This document shows, piece by piece, positions 26,052 through 33,249 of a DNA stretch of 64,000 bases; position 1 is the stretch's first letter, and each line of letters begins with the position of its first letter. A program made the translations under genes and the position numbers. Origin of the DNA: an uncultured Eubacteriales bacterium (lineage in GTDB: Bacteria > Bacillota > Clostridia > Oscillospirales > CAG-272); contig CAKVOU010000003.1 in NCBI GenBank assembly GCA_934796165.1, positions 62,001-126,000 of the forward strand, in the 5' to 3' direction. The notes under the pieces were generated by a model. It did not search any database and was not told the DNA's origin. It worked only from the letters and a program-made list of their open reading frames with translations.

Positions 26052-26969
26052 TTACTCGGACAATACTTCCACGCCGTCCTCCGTAATGAGTACCATATGC
26101 TCGACCTGCGCCGACAATTTGCCGTCGGCGGTGTACACCTGCCAGCCGTCCCGTTCGTCCACGCGGAAGCCGCGGGTGCCCTCGTTGATCATCGGCTCAA
26201 TGGTAAACACCATGCCGGGACAAAGCACCATACCGGTCCCGAGACGCCCGACATGGCAGACATACGGGTCTTCATGCATCTCCAGCCCGCAGCCGTGCCC
26301 GCCGATCTCGCGGACAACCGTATAACCGTTTTCATGGGCGTATTTCCCGATGTAATAGCCGATGTCGCCGAGGTGGCAGTACGGATACAGATGGCTGATC
26401 GCCAGATCAACCGCTTCGCGCGTTACACGGATGAGGCGTTCGGCGTTCGGCGCGACCCGCCCGATGGCGAACATCCGCGATGCGTCCCCGACATACCCAT
26501 TGTATGTCGTCGTGCAATCGACGTTCACAATGTCCCCCTCCCGGAGAATCACCTTTTCCGACGGGATGCCGTGGCAGATCTGGTCATTGACCGAGGTGCA
26601 GACGCTTCTCGGAAATCCCTCGAACCCAAGGCATGTGGGGATACCGCCGAGCTGGTGCGTGCGCTCCATCACAATGTCGTCGATCTGTGCCGTGGTCATG
26701 CCGGGACGGATGCGCTCGGCGACTGCGTCCAGCACCAAAGAATTGATCCTACCCGCCTCGCGGATCCCCGCGATCTGCCCGCGGTTTTTGATGAGCTTGC
26801 GCGGAGGGATCTGTTCCCCCTTTGTGCGAAGCTCCTTCAGTTTTTCCATCACGGGTCCGTGGCAGGCGGCATAGGGCAGTCCGCTTCCGCAGAAGCAGGG
26901 CTTGTCCGCCTTGGTCACACGGACGGCTCTCGCCGTCTTGCGTTCGGTATCATTCGTTGTTTTCGGCAC
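26052..26969 (-). CDS. map: Type I methionine aminopeptidase with N-terminal SEC-C motif
   Basis: This 305-residue enzyme removes the initiator methionine from nascent proteins. A SEC-C zinc-type motif (CFCGSG at 25-30, CHG at 36-38) precedes the pita-bread domain. The metal ligands are visible: NVDCT and GDASR (Asp), GGHGCG (His), TIEPM and VEHMV (Glu). SEC-C-bearing forms are common in Clostridia and help ribosome docking. It is expressed from a perfect-consensus promoter. Confidence 0.94.
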   Translation of the reverse strand: MPKTTNDTERKTARAVRVTKADKPCFCGSGLPYAACHGPVMEKLKELRTKGEQIPPRKLIKNRGQIAGIREAGRINSLVLDAVAERIRPGMTTAQIDDIVMERTHQLGGIPTCLGFEGFPRSVCTSVNDQICHGIPSEKVILREGDIVNVDCTTTYNGYVGDASRMFAIGRVAPNAERLIRVTREAVDLAISHLYPYCHLGDIGYYIGKYAHENGYTVVREIGGHGCGLEMHEDPYVCHVGRLGTGMVLCPGMVFTIEPMINEGTRGFRVDERDGWQVYTADGKLSAQVEHMVLITEDGVEVLSE

Positions 26970-27030
26970 GGAAATCCCTTCTTTCTGTTACGGTCCGCCG
27001 AAATTCCGGCGACCGTACCTCTCTTATCTG

Positions 27031-27059
27031 ATTATACCACGACCACCGCCGCATGTCAA
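27031..27059 (-). promoter_or_regulatory. Perfect-consensus promoter of map
   Basis: On the minus strand TTGACA (27059-27054), 17 bases, TATAAT (27036-27031). Confidence 0.85.
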
Positions 27060-27074
27060 TCGACAAAGAACGGC

Positions 27075-27107
27075 AAAAAAAGAACCGCCGCGCAAAGCGG
27101 TGGTTCT
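27075..27107 (-). terminator. Intrinsic terminator of the lipid operon
   Basis: An 11-bp stem (27081-27091 with 27097-27107, one G-U) followed by seven T on the minus strand. Confidence 0.88.
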
Positions 27108-27315
27108 TCGGGAACAGATTCTTTTGAAAAATGTTTTGACCGGGGTGTCCGGAAGCAACATACCGTGCAACCGGAACGAAAAAACGCCGGTCGGAGGGGG
27201 GAAGCACAAGCGCCGAAAGGCGCCCGTCCTCAAAACCGGGACTGTCTGCTCTCCAAAAGCCGGGATTCTTCCGGCTGACAAGGGCTTTGCCGGATACCCT
27301 TTCCGGCTTCCCCGC

Positions 27316-28062
27316 TCACGCAAAGCGGAACACGGCATAAGGAGTCCCTTCCCCGTCCGTGACCGTCACGGTTTTCCCTTCCCCGTCAGAGGAAAGATAC
27401 GGGCAAAGCTCCGCGCCCGCCTTCGCCTGCCGGAGAAACTCCGCCGCAAGAAAACGGCAACCCGTCCGCATGGAAGCAAGCGTCATGGCGTACTCGGTAA
27501 AGAGCGCGTTGTTGGCGTGGTGGTTGATGTCAAGGAGCCGCGCGTCCACACAGTCGCGCGGAAGCGCCACGGTTCCCGCGTCCGTCGGGCGGCGCGGGCG
27601 AAGACGTCCCACCTTTTTTTCAAGCGGCAGTCGCTCGCCGAAGTCCTCCGGAAGCCAGACGCCCTCCGGCGGGATGGCGGGCTGTCCCGTCAGAACGTCC
27701 ATATACACCCAGAGCGTGTCGCCGACGGCAAGGATCTCGCCGTCCGCTGAGCGGAGAAGCAGTTGCTTTTTTGCGATGGAGCCGCCGGAAAAATAAATCC
27801 AGGTCCCCGCCGTAACCGCCTCGCCGCAGACGGGCATTCTCATGGCTTCAATGTGCCAGGAGAGCAGATACCACGTCCGTTTCTGATTCTCCGCCGGAGC
27901 CGGCACGGTGCCGGACGGCGTTCTCATGGGAGTGTTGCCTCTGCCTCTTGCCAGCGCGTGGAAATATCCCACGTCCTGGAACAGGCGGAGAAGCCCCGAC
28001 ATGGAAAGACAGCCGCTTTCGTCGGTCTCGCTGAAACGGATTTCGAACTTTTTCCAGAACAT
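27316..28062 (-). CDS. Acyl-ACP thioesterase
   Basis: A 248-residue double hot-dog protein of the acyl-ACP thioesterase family. Each hot-dog starts with a substrate-entry strand (FEIRFSETDESG and the second near DARLLDINHHANN); the second holds the catalytic Asn/His set. It releases free fatty or polyketide acids from acyl carrier protein. The ATG at 28062 has GGGAG upstream; the longer frame has no site. It is the last gene of the leftward lipid operon. A thioesterase is not needed by the main bacterial fatty acid pathway, where acyl chains go directly to phospholipid, so its presence suggests a dedicated free-acid or special product. Confidence 0.86.
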   Translation of the reverse strand: MFWKKFEIRFSETDESGCLSMSGLLRLFQDVGYFHALARGRGNTPMRTPSGTVPAPAENQKRTWYLLSWHIEAMRMPVCGEAVTAGTWIYFSGGSIAKKQLLLRSADGEILAVGDTLWVYMDVLTGQPAIPPEGVWLPEDFGERLPLEKKVGRLRPRRPTDAGTVALPRDCVDARLLDINHHANNALFTEYAMTLASMRTGCRFLAAEFLRQAKAGAELCPYLSSDGEGKTVTVTDGEGTPYAVFRFA

Positions 28063-28188
28063 GAAAGCGATCTCCCTTCTGTCGTTTTTCCGCCGGGAAA
28101 ACTTTCCCCGGGAAACTTCCGTTTTTTCGTCTGCGGGTACAGGAGCGGCGACACGACCGGCAATTGCCGGCTGAAGCTGCACGGTGCG

Positions 28189-28962
28189 TCAGTGCCCGTT
28201 TTTCTCGTCGTTCCAGAATTTGTTCAGCAGAAGCTGGAACCTGCGTTCATTGAACGGCGGTTCCTGCAGATGCTTCAGCGTTTCCTCCGAAAGCACGCCG
28301 TTCTTTGCAAATTCCTCGCCCGCGCGGGTGAATTCCTCAAGAAACAGGTCGGTGCGGTCGCGCAGCTCCGGCGCCGAAAACACCTTGCCCTGCGGGCAAA
28401 GCAACGCCTGATAGCCACCGGCGCCGCAGATGCAGTCATACTGCGACAAAAGCGGATCATAGATCAGGTCGGTCTGCGCGTATCCGCAGGTGGAAACCAG
28501 CAGGAAACGCTTTCCCGACATATCGTAACGGATTCCGTGGAAAGGCTCACCCACGACCGGCTTTTGTCCGCGATAAGTGCGCAACATGGAAAGCAGACGG
28601 TCGGTCATGACCTTGACGATTCCAGGCATCCCGAAGAAATACAGCGGATAGCTGAGGAGAATCACGTCCGCGTCAAGAATCTTCTGCTTGAGCGCGGGAA
28701 TGTCATCGTCCGGGATCACGCAGGTTCCCTCGGTCCTTCCCCAACAGGAAAGACAACCCATGCAGGGTTTGATGTGAAGGTCGGAAACGTTCAGCGTTTC
28801 CACTTCACAGGGGGCGGTTTCCGTCACGCCGCGAAGAAACGCGTTTGTTACGCGCATGGTCGCGCTCCCGCCCCGGCGGGGACTGCCGTTGAGCACCAGA
28901 ATCTTTTTTGTGTCCCGCCGTTCGCCCCAGGTCCACGCGGGAGTGTTCAAGGAATTATCCAT
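28189..28962 (-). CDS. NADPH-dependent FMN reductase / Fe-S flavoprotein-like
   Basis: A 257-residue flavodoxin-fold protein. NGSPRRGGSAT near residue 25 is the FMN-phosphate loop, and CMGCLSC with a later Cys is the cysteine cluster of Fe-S flavoproteins. The C-terminal 80 residues are longer than usual. It may perform a reduction or electron transfer in the pathway encoded by the operon; there is no enoyl reductase gene here, but this family is not known to serve as one. The ATG at 28962 overlaps the accA stop by eight bases, showing translational coupling. Confidence 0.78.
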   Translation of the reverse strand: MDNSLNTPAWTWGERRDTKKILVLNGSPRRGGSATMRVTNAFLRGVTETAPCEVETLNVSDLHIKPCMGCLSCWGRTEGTCVIPDDDIPALKQKILDADVILLSYPLYFFGMPGIVKVMTDRLLSMLRTYRGQKPVVGEPFHGIRYDMSGKRFLLVSTCGYAQTDLIYDPLLSQYDCICGAGGYQALLCPQGKVFSAPELRDRTDLFLEEFTRAGEEFAKNGVLSEETLKHLQEPPFNERRFQLLLNKFWNDEKNGH

Positions 28963-29818
28963 GGCGGAAGAACCGATGCTTTTCGGTCGGCGCCGCGGCG
29001 ATCTCTTCGTATCTGCCGATCTTGCGGTACTTTTCGTATCTCGCGGCAAGCAGTGCTTCGTCGTCAAGCTTTGCAAGCGAATGCAGCTTTGCGGACAGCT
29101 CGCGGGACAGGTGCTTCATCAGCTTTGCCACCTCGTCCGCGTCGCGGAAATCCTTCGGCTCGGGAATGATCTTTTCCACGATGCCGAAGCCGTAGAGGTC
29201 ATTCGCCGTCAGTTTCAGATGCTCCGCCGCCTCGTCCGCGCGCGATGCGTCCTTGAAAAGGATGCTTGCGCAAGCCTCGGGGGAGACCACCGAATAATAC
29301 GCGTTCTCCAGCATCCAGACCTCGTCCGCCACGGCAAGCGCAAGTGCGCCGCCGCTTCCGCCCTCACCGATCATCACCGTGATGACGGGGGTTTTGAGTC
29401 CGGAAATCTCATAAAGATTCTCCGCGATTGCGGCGCCCTCGCCTCTTTCCTCCGCGCCCTTGCCGCAGCTTGCGCCCTGGGTATCCACAAAACAAACGAC
29501 GGGACGATGAAACTTCTCCGCCTCCTTCATCAGGCGGAGCGCCTTGCGGTAACCTTCCGGAAGGACACAGCCGAAGTCGCGGTACATTCTCTCGGTCAGA
29601 TCATGTCCTTTTTCAATTCCGATGACCGTGACGGGCTTCCCGTCCAGCTTTGCGATTCCCGCGACAATCGCGTGGTCGTCGCCAAAGCGGCGGTCGCCGT
29701 GCAGTTCGGTGAAATCCGTGAAGATTCCGCCGATGTAATCCACTGCCGTGGCGCGTCCCGCCTTACGGGTACAGCGGATCTTGTCATATACGGACATTTC
29801 GTTCACTTCGTCGCTCAT
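28955..29818 (-). CDS. accA: Acetyl-CoA carboxylase carboxyltransferase subunit alpha
   Basis: 287 residues with the carboxyltransferase fold: DTQGASCGKGAEERG, MIGEGGSGGALALA and LENAYYSVVSPEACA are typical AccA blocks. With AccD it moves CO2 from carboxybiotin to acetyl-CoA, giving malonyl-CoA. The biotin carrier (accB) and biotin carboxylase (accC) are not in this operon. It overlaps accD by four bases. Slightly shorter than E. coli AccA at the N terminus, as in many Clostridia. Confidence 0.93.
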   Translation of the reverse strand: MSDEVNEMSVYDKIRCTRKAGRATAVDYIGGIFTDFTELHGDRRFGDDHAIVAGIAKLDGKPVTVIGIEKGHDLTERMYRDFGCVLPEGYRKALRLMKEAEKFHRPVVCFVDTQGASCGKGAEERGEGAAIAENLYEISGLKTPVITVMIGEGGSGGALALAVADEVWMLENAYYSVVSPEACASILFKDASRADEAAEHLKLTANDLYGFGIVEKIIPEPKDFRDADEVAKLMKHLSRELSAKLHSLAKLDDEALLAARYEKYRKIGRYEEIAAAPTEKHRFFRHG

Positions 29819-30645
29819 GCTTGTCTCCCCCCTTCATGAAATTCCAGCATACGGCGGACAAACGCGCGCTGTTCCCCGCGGGGAACGATTGCGTCGAGGA
29901 AGCCGTTTTCAAGCTGAAATTCCGCGCTCTGGAAGTTTTCGGGCAATTTTTCGCCCGTCACCTGCTCCACCACGCGCTTGCCGGCAAAGCCGATCTGCGC
30001 GCCCGGCTCCGAGATGATGACATCCCCCAGCATGGCGAAGCTCGCGGTCACGCCGCCCGTGGTCGGGTCGGTCGCGGAAACGAGGTAAAACAGTCCCGCG
30101 TCGTTGTGACGGCGGATCGCCGCGGAGGTCTTCTCCATCTGCATGAGCGAAAGCATTCCCTCCTGCATTCTGGCACCGCCCGACACCGTGTAGCCGACCA
30201 CGGGCAGCTTCTCTCTCGTTGCATATTCAAACAGTGCGGTGATGCGGTCGCCGACCACCGTGCCCATGGAACCCATCATAAACTTTGATTCCATGACAAA
30301 AAGGCAGGTCCTGTGTCCGCCGATCTTTGCTCTTCCGCAAAGAACGCCCTCGCTCTCGCCGCTCTTCGTTCTCGACGACTCGCATTTCGCGGGATAATCG
30401 GGAAAACCGATCGGGTCTCCGCCGACGACATTTTCCCACATTTCCTCAAAGGAACCTTCATCGACAAGCGATTCAATGCGGACGCGTGCGGGCATCCGGT
30501 TGTACTTGCCGCAAAGGGGGCAGACAAACGACCCTGCGGCAAGCTCGCTTTCCTTGAGTTCTTCTTTACATTTCTCGCATCTGACCGTCCTGTCGCTTCC
30601 GAGGTAATCCGCAAGCGTCAGGTGCTTTAAGGACATTGTTTCCAT
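29815..30645 (-). CDS. accD: Acetyl-CoA carboxylase carboxyltransferase subunit beta
   Basis: 276 residues. A four-cysteine zinc finger (CEKCKEEL and CPLCGKY, about 22-46) precedes the crotonase-like domain with GYTVSGGARMQEG and GGVTASFAMLGD. It pairs with AccA. The ATG at 30645 is supported by AGGAGA 7 bases upstream; the frame runs further up without a site. It lies 47 bases after fabD, in the same direction. Confidence 0.93.
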   Translation of the reverse strand: METMSLKHLTLADYLGSDRTVRCEKCKEELKESELAAGSFVCPLCGKYNRMPARVRIESLVDEGSFEEMWENVVGGDPIGFPDYPAKCESSRTKSGESEGVLCGRAKIGGHRTCLFVMESKFMMGSMGTVVGDRITALFEYATREKLPVVGYTVSGGARMQEGMLSLMQMEKTSAAIRRHNDAGLFYLVSATDPTTGGVTASFAMLGDVIISEPGAQIGFAGKRVVEQVTGEKLPENFQSAEFQLENGFLDAIVPRGEQRAFVRRMLEFHEGGRQA

Positions 30646-30692
30646 TCGGTTCTCTCCTATCCGATCCGTTCCGGGGCATTCTGCCCGTGGGA

Positions 30693-31616
30693 TCAATCCT
30701 TCAGTGCCGCGACCGCCGCCTCAAGGGACGGAACGTCGTTGACCGTGTACGTTTCCGCATCGGGGAAGGTCTTCTTCACCAGTCCCGTGAGGGTCTTGCC
30801 GGGTCCAATCTCCACGAACGCCTCAACTCCCGCGTCCTTCATGGCGCGGACAGCCTTCTCCCAGCGCACGGGGGAGGACACCTGTCTTGACACGGTTGCC
30901 CGGATTTTCTCCGCGTCCGCGGGGTAAGGTTCGCCGGTCAGATCCGCGTACAGCGGAATACGGGGAGCCTTCACGTCCATCTTTTCCAAAGCGCCGGCAA
31001 GAATGTCGGTCACGCCGCTCAGATACGGCGTATGGAACGCGCCGCTGACCGCAAGACGCACCGCTCTGCCGCCAGATGCCTTGATGCGCTCGCAGAATGC
31101 GTCCAGCTCGTCAAGGCTGCCCGCGCAGGAAAGCTGTCCCGGGCAGTTGTAGTTGACGGGCCAGATCTCCCGGAACTCGCGGCAGACGGATTCCACCGTC
31201 TCGTTGTCCAATTTAAGCGCAGCCGCCATGGAGCCGGGATGCTCGATTGCCGCCTTTGCCATACTCTCGCCGCGAAGCGTCACCAGACGGAACGCGTCCG
31301 CAAAGGAGAGCACGCCCGTAAACGCAAGCGCGGGGATCTCGCCGAGCGAAAAGCCTGCGGCAAAGGACGCGTGCACGCCCGCCTCTTCCAGTGCCTCTGC
31401 AAACGCAAGGTCGGTGAGAAAGAGGCAAGGCTGTGCGTTTTCGGTTCTGGTCAGCTCATCGCCGGGACCCTCAAAGCAGGTCTGAAGCGTTCCCGGACGG
31501 AGCGCCTCGCCGCTGTCGTACAGCGTCTGCGCCCCGGCATTCGCCCCGTAAAGGTCTTTGCCCATGCCCGCGCTCTGCGCGCCTTGTCCCGCAAAAAGAA
31601 ATGCAATCTTTTTCAT
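30693..31616 (-). CDS. fabD: Malonyl-CoA:ACP transacylase
   Basis: This 307-residue enzyme loads malonyl groups onto ACP. FAGQGAQSAGMG starts the protein, the serine nucleophile lies in AGFSLGEIPAL, the malonyl-binding Arg in VTLRGESM and the catalytic His in SGAFHTPYLSG. The usual GHSLGE has become GFSLGE, losing the His just before the nucleophile. The GAGGGG site supports the ATG at 31616. A 336-base gap with tandem repeats separates it from fabZ. Confidence 0.92.
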   Translation of the reverse strand: MKKIAFLFAGQGAQSAGMGKDLYGANAGAQTLYDSGEALRPGTLQTCFEGPGDELTRTENAQPCLFLTDLAFAEALEEAGVHASFAAGFSLGEIPALAFTGVLSFADAFRLVTLRGESMAKAAIEHPGSMAAALKLDNETVESVCREFREIWPVNYNCPGQLSCAGSLDELDAFCERIKASGGRAVRLAVSGAFHTPYLSGVTDILAGALEKMDVKAPRIPLYADLTGEPYPADAEKIRATVSRQVSSPVRWEKAVRAMKDAGVEAFVEIGPGKTLTGLVKKTFPDAETYTVNDVPSLEAAVAALKD

Positions 31617-31952
31617 GGATGTATCCCCTCTTCCCGTCGGGAAGATTTCCTTTCCTTGATACTGCCCGGCACCGGCAACCGATCGGCACCGGCTTTCTTT
31701 ACCCGGTCCGGCTGACATTTGTCCGGTGCCGCCCGCCGTTGGGCGGTTGCACCGTACCGATCTTGCTTCCCCGGTTACCGGGTGTCTGCTCAGGCTGCCT
31801 GCGCCGCGCGGTCTTGTTTGCCCGGCGGTGCCCGCCGGGTGTCCGCCCGGCACCTGCGCCTCGCCGATCCCGTTTGCCCGGCGGTGTCCGTCGGGGTGTC
31901 CGCCCGGCACCTGCGCCGCGCCGATCCCGTTTGCCCAATGCCGCCGCGCGGT
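31617..31952. other. Gap between fabZ and fabD with GC-rich tandem repeats
   Basis: No supported gene. The gap is within an otherwise compact operon and holds the repeat described separately, plus GC-rich inverted segments such as GCCGCCCGCCGTTGGGCGG (about 31726-31744). Confidence 0.55.
31801..31936. repeat. Tandem direct repeat, units of 55-57 bp
   Basis: Unit 1 (31801-31855), unit 2 (31856-31912) and a partial unit 3 (31913-31936) all begin GCGCC and share GTTTGCCC; units 1 and 2 also share GTCCGCCCGGCACCT. A more diverged relative may precede them from 31758. The block GGTGCCCGCCGGG also occurs inverted near 39396-39408. Confidence 0.7.
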
Positions 31953-32405
31953 TTACGCCTCCGGATGACCGAACACCGTTTCCTTCGGCACCGCGGTAAA
32001 GGTCATCGACCCCTTGGCACGCACTGCGCCGTCCACCGTCACCACCGCGTCAAACGAGGTGAGCGGTCCCGCCGCGCGGGTCTTGGTTACATGGATGTGA
32101 AGCGTGTCACCCGGAATCACCGGCTTGACAAACTTGAAATTGTCCACCTTGAGGAGGACATACAAAAGATTTTCGTCGGGGGCTTCCTCGATGACGAGCG
32201 AGCAGAGCTGCGCACAGCTCTCGATGATGAGCACGCCCGGCATAATCGGTGCTCCCGGAAAATGTCCCATGAAATACGGCTCGTTGACCGAAACGTTCTT
32301 GATGCCCTCCGCGCTCTCGCCGGGGGTCAGGTCGGTCACGCGCTCGATCATCTGGAACGGCGGGCGCTGTTTGATGCGGCTGTTGATGTCCACGATGTTC
32401 ATCAT
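31953..32405 (-). CDS. fabZ: 3-hydroxyacyl-ACP dehydratase
   Basis: A 150-residue hot-dog dehydratase removing water from 3-hydroxyacyl-ACP. The catalytic His is in MGHFPGAPIMPG and the Glu in VLIIESCAQ. Its ATG overlaps the fabG stop by four bases, so the two are translationally coupled. Length is normal. A second ATG directly follows the first and either may be used. Confidence 0.93.
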   Translation of the reverse strand: MMNIVDINSRIKQRPPFQMIERVTDLTPGESAEGIKNVSVNEPYFMGHFPGAPIMPGVLIIESCAQLCSLVIEEAPDENLLYVLLKVDNFKFVKPVIPGDTLHIHVTKTRAAGPLTSFDAVVTVDGAVRAKGSMTFTAVPKETVFGHPEA

Positions 32406-33133
32406 AGCGACAGTCCTCCGTCCAGCACGAGCGTCTGTCCCGTCATATACGCGCAGGCATCGCTTGCCAGCATGGAAACGACCGCCGCCACGTCCTCGGC
32501 GCGTCCGAAACGTCCGAGCGGGACCTCCTTCAGATATTCTTCCTTCTTTTCTGCGGGAAGCGCATCGATCATCTCGGTCTCAATGAAGCCGGGTGCGACC
32601 GCGTTGACGCGGATACCGTAGGGTGCCAGTTCCTTCGCCATGGTCGCCGTCATGGAGTTGACCGCGCCCTTGGTCGCACTGTACACGCACTGCCCTGCCA
32701 GCGCCATGCGGGAGCTGACCGACGACATATTGATGATAACGCCGGATTTCCTGCGGAACATTTTGAGCACCGCCTGCTGGGCGCAGTAGAGATAGCCCTT
32801 GATGTTGAGATCCACGCATTTGTCAAGCGTTTCCGGGTTCAGCATAAGCAGATACTCGTCGCGGACAATGCCCGCATTGTTGACAAGCACGTCGATCTGC
32901 CCGTATGCCGCGGTGACCTCGCGGATCATGCGCCTGATCTCGCCTAAGACCGACACATCGGCTTTGACGATCATGCCGTCGCCGCCGCGGGAGCGGATCC
33001 CCTCCAATACCTCTTTTGCCGCCTCCTCGCTGTGACTGTAATTGATGACGACCGTATAGCCGTCGGCGGCAAGGCGTTCCGCCACGGCACGCCCGATCCC
33101 GCGGGACGCGCCGGTAACAACTGCAACCTTCAT
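32402..33133 (-). CDS. fabG: 3-oxoacyl-ACP reductase
   Basis: A 243-residue short-chain dehydrogenase reducing 3-oxoacyl-ACP with NADPH. The cofactor loop is TGASRGIG (8-15), NNAGI follows, and the catalytic Ser-Tyr-Lys set lies in MSSVSSRMALAGQCVYSATK (positions about 136-155). The ATG at 33133 is preceded by AAAGGAATC. It is downstream of the double ketosynthase and upstream of fabZ. Confidence 0.93.
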   Translation of the reverse strand: MKVAVVTGASRGIGRAVAERLAADGYTVVINYSHSEEAAKEVLEGIRSRGGDGMIVKADVSVLGEIRRMIREVTAAYGQIDVLVNNAGIVRDEYLLMLNPETLDKCVDLNIKGYLYCAQQAVLKMFRRKSGVIINMSSVSSRMALAGQCVYSATKGAVNSMTATMAKELAPYGIRVNAVAPGFIETEMIDALPAEKKEEYLKEVPLGRFGRAEDVAAVVSMLASDACAYMTGQTLVLDGGLSL

Positions 33134-33249
33134 GATTTGTGATTCCTTTCTTCGGAATATTTGATACTCCGGGCTTCGTCTGACCTGTCCGCCCGGCATC
33201 CCGGCAGTCCGCCCCCGGAAGCACTCCGGGATATGGCTGACCGGTGCTC

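Larger units (their letters stand above)
26970..27315. other. Intergenic region between the lipid operon and map
   Basis: It holds the operon's intrinsic terminator and the map promoter. The part nearest the thioesterase gene (27109-27315) has several short GC hairpins and no supported ORF. Confidence 0.6.

Noticed and set aside
27109..27315. Possible riboswitch or small gene between the thioesterase and the terminator
   Set aside because: Only short unrelated GC hairpins were seen, and the segment is downstream of the operon's last gene.
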